Of a stretch of 35,896 nt of DNA, positions 9,874-17,971 are shown piece by piece. Numbering within the stretch: position 1 is the first letter of the stretch; each line of letters opens with the position of its first letter. The notes under the pieces were generated by a model. It did no database searches. It was not told the DNA's origin and saw nothing but the letters and a program-made list of their open reading frames with translations. This stretch comes from Phycisphaerales bacterium (lineage in GTDB: Bacteria > Planctomycetota > Phycisphaerae > Phycisphaerales > UBA1924). Location: NCBI GenBank assembly GCA_016742075.1, contig JACVCL010000012.1:1-35896 (forward strand), written 5' to 3'. The position numbers were made by a program, and so were the translations under genes.

Positions 9874-10815
9874 ATGAAACCCACCATGTCCACAACACCC
9901 GCACCCCAGCGCCGCATCGGCCTGACCGTTGAGGCCGTCACGCTGGCCGCCGCCCTCGCGGTGGCCGCGGTCATGTGGCTCGCGATCGTCGGGAAGTTCA
10001 CCAAGCCCGACCCGGCCATCTGGGCGTGGAAGCCGGGCCGGGTCGATTTCACCGAGCGCGGCCTGCTGATGGACCACGCGATCGCCATGAGCGAGGTGTT
10101 CATCCTCACGGCCTTCCTCTTGGGGTGGCGGCTGAGGGTCGCGTGGCTGTGCGTGGCGGTCATGTTCGGCGGCCTCACCGGCGTGGTGGCGCACAGCCTG
10201 ACGCTGGGGCGCGAATGCGGCTGCTTCGGCGGGCTTGTGAAGATCCCCCCGCAGGCGTCGATCGCGATGGACGTGGGGTTCGCCCTTCTCGCGCTGCTCG
10301 TGGCCTGGCTGCGCGGCACGCCGCGGGCCGCGCTCATCGCGGCGCTGGCACTGGGCGTCGCCGGCGGGTTCGGCGGGTGGCAGTTCTCGAAGTGGAAGAA
10401 CCCTCCGAGCGTGTCGCAGGTCGAGACGGTCTACGCGGGAAAGAAAGCGATCGACCGCCTGCTCGAAACGCCGCTGATGGAGGAGGTCCGACTCTCGGCC
10501 GTGATCGGCCCGTCGTACTTCGTGTTCGTCTACGACGAGCACTGCCCGATCTGCCAGCAGCGCCTGCCGATCGTCGAGAACGCCCGGACCGCTCTTGAGA
10601 GCGCCCACGACGGCACGCTCCGTGTGAAGATCGTGTCCAAGCAGCGGGCCGAGGCCGAGCTCGGCATCGAGGCCTACGCCTGGACCAACTCCCCCATGGT
10701 TTTCCTGGTGCACGCCGGCAAGCTCATCAAGGAGTGGGGCGGGGCCGGGTCGCCCCTGCCGGACGACGTCCAGATGCAGCTGATGACCGAACAGATCAAG
10801 GTTCCGAGAAGTTAG
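9874..10815 (+). CDS. MauE/DoxX-like membrane protein fused to a thioredoxin-like domain
   Basis: A 313-residue protein with four hydrophobic helices in the first 170 residues and the family hallmark GRECGCFGG (Cys115 and Cys117), as in MauE-type membrane redox proteins, where the CGCFG motif sits at a membrane face. After a further helix and linker comes a thioredoxin-fold segment with FVFVYDEHCPICQQ (CxxC Cys224/Cys227). MauE-like proteins are thought to pass disulphides or reducing equivalents across the membrane; fusion to a CxxC domain suggests a self-contained relay in the envelope. It follows the DUF1573 gene by 16 nt, so the two are probably cotranscribed. An alternative start 15 nt downstream (MSTTP) is possible. 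The redox direction cannot be read from sequence. Confidence 0.82.
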   Translation: MKPTMSTTPAPQRRIGLTVEAVTLAAALAVAAVMWLAIVGKFTKPDPAIWAWKPGRVDFTERGLLMDHAIAMSEVFILTAFLLGWRLRVAWLCVAVMFGGLTGVVAHSLTLGRECGCFGGLVKIPPQASIAMDVGFALLALLVAWLRGTPRAALIAALALGVAGGFGGWQFSKWKNPPSVSQVETVYAGKKAIDRLLETPLMEEVRLSAVIGPSYFVFVYDEHCPICQQRLPIVENARTALESAHDGTLRVKIVSKQRAEAELGIEAYAWTNSPMVFLVHAGKLIKEWGGAGSPLPDDVQMQLMTEQIKVPRS

Positions 10816-10847
10816 GGACATTTTTGTTCCCGCGGGCGGAAATTCAC

Positions 10848-10876
10848 TTGGTCGTGGGCCCGATCCGGGGTAGATT
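10848..10876 (+). promoter_or_regulatory. Putative sigma70-type promoter of the dehydrogenase gene
   Basis: TTGGTC (10848-10853) and TAGATT (10871-10876) are separated by 17 bp. The expected start near 10883 leaves a leader of about 70 nt with a GGGAG Shine-Dalgarno. Both boxes are only partial matches. Confidence 0.4.
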
Positions 10877-10953
10877 CCCAGTGGAGGCCCGTTTTTGAGG
10901 CTCGGCCATGGCGGCCGCGCCGGCGGGCGGAGAGTGTTCTGGGAGCCATCACG

Positions 10954-12519
10954 ATGCGGCGTTGCGAGGCCGGGCTCGCTGGCGGCTTGGTGTGTGTGAT
11001 CGGCGTGCTCGCCCCTTTGGCGGGTGCGCAGACGCCGCTCACGCTTCAGCGCGTCGCCGCGGGGCTCACGCGGCCGTGCTTCGTCGCGGCGCCCCCCGGC
11101 GACACCGCTCGGCTCTTCATCGTCGAGCAGCGCACCGGCTCGACGCAGCCCACCACGGGCCGTATCCGCATCCTCAATCTCGCCACCGGGATCGTGCAGC
11201 CGACGTCGGCGCCGTTCCTCTCGGTCGGCGGGCTCTCGGCGGGCTCGGAGCAGGGCCTGCTCGGCCTGGCGTTCCATCCGCGCTTCAACACGCCCGGTGA
11301 TCCCAACAACGGCGTGTTCTTCGTTCACTACACCACGTCGCCCTCGCCGGGCAACGTCACGGTGGCGCGATACCGCGTCTCGACGAGCAATCCCGATCTG
11401 GCCGATCCGGCCAGCGCCGACGTGATCCTGCAATACTCTCGACCCGCCTCCAACCACAACGCCGGCTGGATCGCCTTCGGCCCCGAGGGGTACCTCTACG
11501 TCGCCTCCGGCGACTCCGGCGGCGGGAACGACCCCGGCAACGACGCCCTCGACCCCTCCGACCTGCGGGGCAAGATCCTGCGGATCGACGTCAACTCCGA
11601 TCAGTTCCCCGCCGACGCCAACCGCGACTACGCGATCCCGCCGAACAACCCCTTCGCCGCCGGCGTCGGCGGCGCTCCGGAGGTGTGGGCTCTGGGCCTG
11701 CGGAACCCCTACCGCTGCTCGTTCGACCGGCTCACCGGCGATCTGTACATCGGCGACGTGGGGCAGGACACGCGCGAGGAGATCTCCTGGCAGCCCGCCG
11801 GCGACCCGCTGGCCGCCGTGGGCGCACCCGGGTACCAGGGCAACCGAAACTACGGCTGGCGCTGCCGCGAGGGCACCGTCTGCAATCCGGCCGTGAGCTG
11901 CAGCCCCTGCACCAACCCCGCGTGGATCGACCCCATCTACGACTACGCCCACCTCACCGGACCCTGCGGCACCGGATCGGGCTCGGTCACCGGCGGCTAC
12001 GTGTACCGCGGCTGCGCCATCCCCGACCTCCGCGGAACCTACTTCTTCGCCGACTACTGCACCCGCAGGCTCTTCTCGCTGGTGAACTCCGCGGGTGTCG
12101 CGGGGCCGGTCACCGACCGCACCGCCGAACTCACCGCGGCACTGCCGGCGAACACCGTCGCCAACGTCGCCAGCTTCGGCGAGGACGGCCGCGGCGAGCT
12201 GTACGTCGTCCGGCTGGCCGACGCGAGCTTCTCCGCCAACTCCGGAGAGGTCTACCGCATCACCGCCGCCGCGCCGTACAACTTCGACTGCGACGGTGAT
12301 GGCCTTCCCGACCCGTGCGAGGCCGTCGTCTGCCCGGGCGATCTCGACTGCAACGGCTCGGTCGGCGCCAACGACCTTTCGGTCATGCTCGGGGCCTTCG
12401 GGCTCTCGCTCGGACAGCCCGGGTTCAACGCGCGGGCCGACATCGACCGCAACCGCGTGGTGGGCGCCAACGACCTTTCGACCCTCCTGGTGAACTTCGG
12501 AGCCAACTGCGGGCCGTAA
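10954..12519 (+). CDS. Secreted PQQ-type glucose/sorbosone dehydrogenase with dockerin-like C terminus
   Basis: A 521-residue exported protein. Signal peptide at 1-25 (ends ...PLAGAQ), then a six-bladed propeller of the glucose/sorbosone dehydrogenase (GSDH) family (about 28-440). His168 in SNHNAG matches the catalytic His of soluble PQQ glucose dehydrogenase, and LRNP (249-252) matches its Arg-Asn pair; GEVYRI ends the propeller. Residues about 460-521 hold two EF-hand-like dockerin repeats, GDLDCNGSVGANDLSVML and ADIDRNRVVGANDLSTLL. Their shared core VGANDLS is coded by an identical 18-bp stretch at 12364-12381 and 12463-12480. Probable role: oxidation of a sugar or polysaccharide-derived substrate in the periplasm or outside the cell. 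The ATG has GGGAG about 8 nt upstream. A strong hairpin terminator follows. Confidence 0.88.
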   Translation: MRRCEAGLAGGLVCVIGVLAPLAGAQTPLTLQRVAAGLTRPCFVAAPPGDTARLFIVEQRTGSTQPTTGRIRILNLATGIVQPTSAPFLSVGGLSAGSEQGLLGLAFHPRFNTPGDPNNGVFFVHYTTSPSPGNVTVARYRVSTSNPDLADPASADVILQYSRPASNHNAGWIAFGPEGYLYVASGDSGGGNDPGNDALDPSDLRGKILRIDVNSDQFPADANRDYAIPPNNPFAAGVGGAPEVWALGLRNPYRCSFDRLTGDLYIGDVGQDTREEISWQPAGDPLAAVGAPGYQGNRNYGWRCREGTVCNPAVSCSPCTNPAWIDPIYDYAHLTGPCGTGSGSVTGGYVYRGCAIPDLRGTYFFADYCTRRLFSLVNSAGVAGPVTDRTAELTAALPANTVANVASFGEDGRGELYVVRLADASFSANSGEVYRITAAAPYNFDCDGDGLPDPCEAVVCPGDLDCNGSVGANDLSVMLGAFGLSLGQPGFNARADIDRNRVVGANDLSTLLVNFGANCGP

Positions 12520-12551
12520 TCGGCCGATCGACCTCATCCTGACCTCGAACG

Positions 12552-12590
12552 CAGGGGCGCGGGCCACGGTGGCTCCGCCCCTGTTTTTTT
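12552..12590 (+). terminator. Rho-independent terminator after the dehydrogenase gene
   Basis: An 8-bp perfect stem CAGGGGCG/CGCCCCTG (12552-12559 and 12576-12583) encloses a secondary GCCA/TGGC pairing and is followed by seven T (12584-12590). Confidence 0.85.
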
Positions 12591-12605
12591 CCGCCCCTCG
12601 CCTGC

Positions 12606-12611
12606 TACCTT
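12606..12611 (+). promoter_or_regulatory. Putative -10 box (TACCTT) of the penicillin-acylase-family gene
   Basis: TACCTT ends 6 nt before the ATG at 12618, so transcription would start on the start codon itself. It lies just behind the terminator T-run. No Shine-Dalgarno is present. Confidence 0.5.
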
Positions 12612-12617
12612 CCCCGA

Positions 12618-15056
12618 ATGGTCAAGCGCCTGGCCCGTCTGGGGATCCTGCTCCTGGTCGCTCTGCTGCTGGTGGCGGCGCTGGGGGTGATGAGCGTCCG
12701 GGCGTGGTTCGGTGCCTCGCTCCCCCAGCTCTCGGGGCGGGTCCCGCTGCAGGGGCTGGCCGACGAAGTCCGCGTCGAGCGCGATGCCCTCGGCGTGCCC
12801 CGGATCATTGCGGCGAACTGGCCCGACACCGCCCGGGCCCTCGGGTACGTCCACGGACAAGATCGTTTCTTCCAGATGGACGGCGCCCGGCGGCTGGCAT
12901 CGGGCCGTATCAGCGAACTGGTCGGGGCCGCGGCGGTCGATCTCGACAGCGACATGCGCAAGCGCCGCCTCACGCAGGTCGCCTCCGGCATCCTCGAGCG
13001 CCTCCCCGCCGACCAGCGGGCCCTGCTGAAGGCGTACGCCGACGGCGTCAACGCCGGCCTGGCCTCGCTCTCGGCCCGTCCCCCGGAGTATGTGCTGCTC
13101 CGGGTGCAGCCCGAGGCGTGGACCGAGCGCGACTGCATCCTCGTGTCGCTCACGATGTTCCACGAACTCAGCGAGGGGGCCCGCCCCGAGCGCGTCCGCG
13201 CGGTGATCGAGGCCGCCGGCCCCCCGGAACTGGCGCGCCTCCTGCTCCCGGAGTCCAGCCGATTCGATCAGCCGGTGATCGCCGACGCGGTACTCCCCGC
13301 CCCGATCGCCATCCCGGGACCGAACGCCCTCGACCTGCGCAAGCCCCCGCCGGCCGCCCGCCCGCCGAACTCGCCCCCCGCCCCGGCGGATCCGCCCACC
13401 AATCTCCGCGAGCGCACCGAGCCTCGGGGATCGAACAACTGGGCCGTCGCCGGCAGCCGGACCGCCGACGGCCGCGCCATCCTGGCCAACGACATGCACC
13501 TGGGCCACAGCGTGCCCAACGTCTGGTACCGCGCCCAACTCGAGTGGACCACCGCCGACGGCCGGCGCCGGCGCGCGGCAGGTGTGTCGCTCCCCGGCGT
13601 GCCCGGCATCGTCGCCGGCAGCACCGACGATCTGGCCTGGGGGTTCACCAACGTCACCGGCGACTTCGAGGATTACATCCTCATCGAGACCGACCCGCGC
13701 GATCCCGCACGCTACAAGACCCCCGATGGCTGGGAGTCCTTCACCGTCGTGACCGAGTCGATCGGGATCCGGGGTGAGAACCCGCGGCCGCTCCCGCTCA
13801 AGATCACCCGCTGGGGCGCAGTCTCCGACACCGACTGGGCCGGACGGCCCCGCGTCCTCAAGTGGATCGCGCACGACCCCGCCCACGTGAACCTCGAGAT
13901 TCTGCGGATGTCCGAGGCTCGCACCCTCGAGGAGGGCGTGGCCATCGCCCGGGGGTGGCACGGGCCGCCTCAGAATGTGCTGATGGCCTCGCGCGACGGA
14001 CGCATCGCGTGGGTGGTCTCCGGTTGGCTGCCGCGGCGCGAGGGCTTTGACGGCACCGTCCCCGTCAGCTGGGCCGACGGCAAGGCCCGCTGGGCCGGGC
14101 CCATCAGCGAGGCCGATCGCCCCGTGGTCATCGACCCGCCCGATGGCATCCTCTTCTCCGCCAACTCCCGCACGGTTCCCCTGGAGCAGTCACGGCTGAT
14201 CGGCCGGCACTTCGGGCTGGGCATCCGCCAGCAGCGCATCAGACAACTGCTGACAGAGAAGCCCAGTTGGGATGAACGCCAGCTGCTCGATCTGCAGCTC
14301 GACACCGAGGTCGCCCCGATCTACGGCCCCTACCGCGAGCTGCTGCTGCGCGCCATCCCCCCCGACGACCCCGACGCCGGGCTCCGACGCCTCCGTGAGC
14401 ACGCCGCGGCGTGGACCGGCCGGGCCGATGCCGACTCCGCCGGCTTCCGCGTGCTTCACCAATACCGGGCAGTGGTGGGTGAGCGCGTGCTCGCGGGCCT
14501 CCTCGAACCGGCGCGGGCCCTGGTGCCCCGAATGGGCTACCGATGGTTCCTGTCCGAGGAGTGCGTCCGTCGCGTGCTCGACGAACGCCCCCCCCACCTC
14601 GTCCCCCGCGGCTCGGCCTCGTGGGATGAGTTCTTCCGGAAAGCCGCGACCGACACGCTCAAGCGGCTGAGCGCCCCGCCGGGGCTCGACGCCACCTGGG
14701 GCGAGGTCCACAGGGCTCAGATCCAGCACCCGCTCGCAATCGCCACCCGCCAGCTCGGGGCGGCATTCAGCGGCGCCATCACGACCCTGTTCGGCGAACT
14801 GAGCATGCCCGAAGACCCCCTTCCGGGTTGTACGGAATGCGTCCGTGTGCAAACCCCCGGTTTTGGTGCAAGCCAGCGTACGGTGGTGAGCCCGGGCCAT
14901 CTCGGGGATGGTCTGCTCCAGATGCCCACGGGCCAGTCGGGCCACTTCATGAGCCCCCACGCGGCCGACGGGCACGCCGCGTGGGTTCGGGGCACTCCGA
15001 CCCCCCTGCTGGCCGGTCCGGCCGCCAACGTGCTCGTGTTGACCCCGGCCAAGTAG
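12618..15056 (+). CDS. Penicillin acylase family N-terminal-nucleophile hydrolase
   Basis: An 812-residue amidohydrolase made as a precursor and cleaved autocatalytically into alpha and beta chains. N-terminal hydrophobic segment at about 7-30 (signal or anchor) for export to the periplasm. The alpha-chain motif GYVHGQDRFFQMD lies at about 75-87. A Pro-rich spacer (about 228-270) precedes the cleavage point Gly271-Ser272 in RGSNNWAVAG; Ser272 is the predicted nucleophile of the mature beta chain. NDMHLGH, GVPGIVAGS and the FTNVTGDFEDYI region follow as in the family. Members act on penicillins, cephalosporins, N-acyl-homoserine lactones or other amides; the substrate cannot be told here. There is no Shine-Dalgarno; TACCTT lies 6 nt before the ATG. 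Confidence 0.93.
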   Translation: MVKRLARLGILLLVALLLVAALGVMSVRAWFGASLPQLSGRVPLQGLADEVRVERDALGVPRIIAANWPDTARALGYVHGQDRFFQMDGARRLASGRISELVGAAAVDLDSDMRKRRLTQVASGILERLPADQRALLKAYADGVNAGLASLSARPPEYVLLRVQPEAWTERDCILVSLTMFHELSEGARPERVRAVIEAAGPPELARLLLPESSRFDQPVIADAVLPAPIAIPGPNALDLRKPPPAARPPNSPPAPADPPTNLRERTEPRGSNNWAVAGSRTADGRAILANDMHLGHSVPNVWYRAQLEWTTADGRRRRAAGVSLPGVPGIVAGSTDDLAWGFTNVTGDFEDYILIETDPRDPARYKTPDGWESFTVVTESIGIRGENPRPLPLKITRWGAVSDTDWAGRPRVLKWIAHDPAHVNLEILRMSEARTLEEGVAIARGWHGPPQNVLMASRDGRIAWVVSGWLPRREGFDGTVPVSWADGKARWAGPISEADRPVVIDPPDGILFSANSRTVPLEQSRLIGRHFGLGIRQQRIRQLLTEKPSWDERQLLDLQLDTEVAPIYGPYRELLLRAIPPDDPDAGLRRLREHAAAWTGRADADSAGFRVLHQYRAVVGERVLAGLLEPARALVPRMGYRWFLSEECVRRVLDERPPHLVPRGSASWDEFFRKAATDTLKRLSAPPGLDATWGEVHRAQIQHPLAIATRQLGAAFSGAITTLFGELSMPEDPLPGCTECVRVQTPGFGASQRTVVSPGHLGDGLLQMPTGQSGHFMSPHAADGHAAWVRGTPTPLLAGPAANVLVLTPAK

Positions 15057-15091
15057 GCCAAGGGTCCGAGAACGCTGGGCATGGGCACGGT

Positions 15092-15120
15092 TTGACCGGC
15101 GGCGGGCACCTTTCTACACT
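15092..15120 (+). promoter_or_regulatory. Promoter of the sahR-like gene
   Basis: TTGACC (15092-15097) and TACACT (15115-15120) are separated by exactly 17 bp, the best sigma70-like promoter in the window. The expected start is near 15127, only about 10 nt before the ATG at 15137. The -10 box abuts and overlaps the inverted repeat at 15119-15142. Confidence 0.75.
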
Positions 15121-15142
15121 TCATCCGGATAAACGGATGAAG
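15119..15142. promoter_or_regulatory. Operator: CTTCATCCG-N6-CGGATGAAG inverted repeat
   Basis: A perfect 9-bp inverted repeat with a 6-bp spacer (GATAAA). It covers the last bases of the -10 box, the predicted start point and the ATG of the ArsR-methyltransferase gene. Its core ATCCG-GATAAA-CGGAT recurs, with one spacer change, upstream of metF. Position and symmetry fit autorepression by the encoded ArsR-type protein. Confidence 0.75.
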
Positions 15143-16111
15143 CAGACCCCGGACACCACCCCCCTCGCCGAGCGACTGGCGGCGATCTCGGAGCCCCTGC
15201 GGCTGCGGCTCTGCCGCCTGCTGGAGCAGCACGAGCTGTCAGTGGGTGAGGTGGCGAAGGTTCTGCAGTTGCCGCAGTCGACGGCCAGCCGCCACCTGAA
15301 GGTGCTGGCGGCCTCGGGATGGGTGGACAAGCGTGCCGAGGGTACGGCCACGTTCTACCGCCTGATGCTCGACGATCTGCAGGCGTCGACGCGGGCGCTG
15401 TGGGTGACGGTGCGGGAGCAGATGGAGCCCGATCCGCAGCTGGAGGAGGACCGCCGGCGGCTGGAGGGGGTGCTGGCGGAGCGCACGACCGACTCGCTGT
15501 CGTTCTTCGGGCGGGTTGCGGGCGAGTGGGACTCGCTTCGGGAGCACCTCTTCGGCCACCAGTTCACGAGCAAGGCGCTGCTGGCGCTGCTGCCGCGGCA
15601 CTGGACGGTGGCCGACCTGGGCTGCGGCACCGGGAACGGCGCCGAGATGCTGGCGCCGCACGTCCGGCGGGTGATCGCGATCGACCAGTCGGGCCCGATG
15701 CTGGAGGCCGCCCGCAAGCGGCTGTCGCGCCTGAGCAACGTGGAGTTCGTGCAGGCGCCGATCGAGGCGCTGCCGCTGCCGGCGTCGTCGATCGACGCGG
15801 CGACGTGCCTGCTGGTGCTGCACCACCTCCGCGAGCCGGTGGACGCCCTTCGCGAGATGCGGCGGGTGATCCGTCCGGGCGGTGTCGTGCTGGTGCTCGA
15901 CATGCTGGCGCACGACCGCACGGTCTACAAGCACACCATGGGCCACGCCCATCTGGGGTTCTCGGAGCCGGACCTGCGGCGGCTGTTCGGCGAGGCCGGG
16001 TTCCCCAGTGTCACCATCGCCGCGCTGCCGAGCGACCCGCAGGCCCGTGGTCCGGGGCTGTTTGTGGCGGTCGCGGCGACTCCGCCGCCGACGGACGGCG
16101 AAGGCCAGTGA
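15137..16111 (+). CDS. sahR: SahR-like ArsR-family repressor fused to a methyltransferase-type SAH/SAM-binding domain
   Basis: A 324-residue regulator. The N-terminal winged helix (about 8-80) has the ArsR recognition helix LPQSTASRHLKVLAASG (45-61). Then a linker and a class I methyltransferase fold (about 120-310) with motif I VADLGCGTGNG (158-168), acidic Asp183 after strand 2 and LLVLHHL as motif IV-like. SahR proteins described in Proteobacteria have this architecture, sense S-adenosylhomocysteine and repress ahcY, metF, metE/metH and metK. Here ahcY follows after 117 nt on the same strand and metF carries the same operator. The start was set at MKQTPD because this ATG follows the promoter by about 10 nt and begins the HTH domain; the frame is open further upstream but overlaps the preceding gene. 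An enzymatic methyltransferase role is the alternative, less likely. Confidence 0.85.
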   Translation: MKQTPDTTPLAERLAAISEPLRLRLCRLLEQHELSVGEVAKVLQLPQSTASRHLKVLAASGWVDKRAEGTATFYRLMLDDLQASTRALWVTVREQMEPDPQLEEDRRRLEGVLAERTTDSLSFFGRVAGEWDSLREHLFGHQFTSKALLALLPRHWTVADLGCGTGNGAEMLAPHVRRVIAIDQSGPMLEAARKRLSRLSNVEFVQAPIEALPLPASSIDAATCLLVLHHLREPVDALREMRRVIRPGGVVLVLDMLAHDRTVYKHTMGHAHLGFSEPDLRRLFGEAGFPSVTIAALPSDPQARGPGLFVAVAATPPPTDGEGQ

Positions 16112-16228
16112 GACCCGCCCGCAACGATCCACCGTGGCCCTGATCCGGCCGAAGACGACCGACTGATTCCCCTTTCCCGATACCCGATAACGCCGTCGAA
16201 CGTACGACGAACCGAGGAGACCAAACCG

Positions 16229-17788
16229 ATGCCCCCGACCGCCGCCCCGCACGCCCCGAAGACCGCCAGCAAGCCGTTCCTGAACACGGGCCTCCCGCTC
16301 ACCTGCGACCTTCAGAGCAAGGTCCGCGACCAGTCTCCCGAGACGGTGCGGTTCGGCCGCAAGGAGATCGAGCTGGCCGAGCACGAGATGCCGGGCCTGA
16401 TGGCCTGCCGCGACGAGTTTTCCGCCAAGCAGCCGCTGAAGGGCGCGCGGATCTCGGGCTCTCTGCACAACACGATCCAGACGGCGGTGCTGGCCGAGAC
16501 GCTGGTGGACCTCGGCGCCGAGGTGCGCTGGGCCTCGTGCAACATCTTCAGCACGCAGGACCACGCCGCCGCCGCCATGGTGGCCGGCCGGCCCGGCAAG
16601 CGGAACATCCCCACGTTCGCCTGGAAGGGCGAGACGCTGGAGGAGTACTGGTGGTGCACGCTGCAGGCGCTCACCTTCCCCGCCGATGCCAACGGCAGCA
16701 ACGGCCCCTACGTGATCGTGGATGACGGCGGCGACGCGACGCTGCTGATCCACGAGGGCTACAAGGCCGAGCAGGTCTTCGCCAAGACCGGCAAGCTGCC
16801 CGACCCCTCGTCGACGGACAACCATGAGTTCCGCATCGTGCTGGAGCTCATCAAGCAGAAGCTCCAGGAAGACCCGACGTTCTGGCACCGGATGGTGCCG
16901 TACATCCGTGGCGTCTCGGAGGAGACCACGACCGGCGTTCACCGCCTCTACCAGATGCAGGAGAAGGGCGAGCTGCTCTTCCCGGCCATCAACGTCAACG
17001 ACTCGGTGACCAAGAGCAAGTTCGACAACCTCTACGGCTGCCGCCACTCGCTGGTGGACGGCATCATGCGGGCCACCGACGTCATGCTCTCGGGCAAGGT
17101 GGCCGTGGTGTGCGGTTACGGCGACGTGGGCAAGGGCTCGGCCGACTCGCTGGCCGGCCAGAAGTGCCGCGTGAAGGTGACGGAGATCGACCCGATCTGC
17201 GCCCTTCAGGCGTGCATGAACGGCTACGAGGTGGTGACCCTCGAGGACGAGGTGGCCTCCGCCGACATCTTCATCACGGCCACCGGCAACAAGGACATCA
17301 TCACCGTCGACCACATGCGGCGGATGAAGCACAACGCGATCATCGGCAATATCGGCCACTTCGACAACGAGATCGACATGACCGGCCTCTACAAGCTGGT
17401 GGAGCAGGGCAAGGTCGAGCGGATCAACATCAAGCCGCAGACCGACGAGTTCCGCTTCAAGGAGGACAAGGCCACCGGGACCAAGGCGCACTCGGTGATC
17501 ATCCTCGCCGAGGGCCGCCTCATGAACCTCGGCTGCGCCACGGGCCACCCCTCGTTCGTGATGTCCAACAGCTTCACCAACCAGACCATCGCGCAGATGC
17601 ACCTCTGGAAGGCCGGCGAGGACATGGACAAGAAGGTCATCACCCTGCCCAAGCACCTCGATGAGAAGGTGGCCCGCCTGCACCTGGGCAAGCTGGGGGC
17701 CAAGCTCACCCGCCTCAGCCAGGATCAGGCCTCGTACATCGGCGTTCACCAGGACGGCCCGTACAAGCCCGAGCACTACCGGTACTGA
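16229..17788 (+). CDS. ahcY: S-adenosylhomocysteine hydrolase (adenosylhomocysteinase)
   Basis: Splits S-adenosylhomocysteine to homocysteine and adenosine with tightly bound NAD; it clears the methyltransferase by-product and feeds the methionine cycle. The 519 residues are longer than the common 430-470 form because of an N-terminal extension of about 25 residues and the insertion of about 40 residues (around 155-200, containing [17 protein letters not shown]) typical of many bacterial and plant enzymes. Seen: [12 protein letters not shown], the NAD site [13 protein letters not shown] (about 292-304), [11 protein letters not shown] and the C-terminal KPEHYRY with the conserved Lys and Tyr. 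GAGGAG lies about 10 nt before the ATG. It is likely cotranscribed with, and controlled by, the upstream SahR-like gene, and ends in a strong terminator. Confidence 0.97.
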   Translation: MPPTAAPHAPKTASKPFLNTGLPLTCDLQSKVRDQSPETVRFGRKEIELAEHEMPGLMACRDEFSAKQPLKGARISGSLHNTIQTAVLAETLVDLGAEVRWASCNIFSTQDHAAAAMVAGRPGKRNIPTFAWKGETLEEYWWCTLQALTFPADANGSNGPYVIVDDGGDATLLIHEGYKAEQVFAKTGKLPDPSSTDNHEFRIVLELIKQKLQEDPTFWHRMVPYIRGVSEETTTGVHRLYQMQEKGELLFPAINVNDSVTKSKFDNLYGCRHSLVDGIMRATDVMLSGKVAVVCGYGDVGKGSADSLAGQKCRVKVTEIDPICALQACMNGYEVVTLEDEVASADIFITATGNKDIITVDHMRRMKHNAIIGNIGHFDNEIDMTGLYKLVEQGKVERINIKPQTDEFRFKEDKATGTKAHSVIILAEGRLMNLGCATGHPSFVMSNSFTNQTIAQMHLWKAGEDMDKKVITLPKHLDEKVARLHLGKLGAKLTRLSQDQASYIGVHQDGPYKPEHYRY

Positions 17789-17825
17789 TCCAGCCCCCCG
17801 GGGGTTCCCGTCGAAGTCCCTATCG

Positions 17826-17856
17826 CCCCCGTCCGCGTCCGCGGGCGGGGGTTTTT
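17826..17856 (+). terminator. Rho-independent terminator after ahcY
   Basis: GC-rich stem CCCCCGTCCGCG against CGCGGGCGGGGG (one G-U pair, 17826-17851) followed by five T, 38 nt after the ahcY stop. Confidence 0.85.
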
Positions 17857-17971
17857 GTTGCCCGGCCCTCCACCGTGTCGGCCCCGATGATCTATCCTCG
17901 GATCTGCCGGCCTATCGGCCGACGGGCGGTCGCACCCGGGGTGCCGCCGCCCGACGGCCCGGGAACATCAC

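Noticed and set aside
9709-12567. 952-codon open frame on the minus strand
   Set aside because: Antisense to the DUF1573, MauE-thioredoxin and dehydrogenase genes. Composition is low complexity and no family motif is seen.
16194-16209. Inverted repeat CGTCG-N6-CGACG before ahcY
   Set aside because: It has 5-bp arms only, made of very common GC words, and does not match the ATCCG core of the other operators. Probably chance, though it sits about 20 bp before the ATG.
15239-17776. 845-codon open frame opposite sahR and ahcY
   Set aside because: Antisense to two well-supported genes; His/Leu/Arg-rich shadow typical of high-GC DNA.
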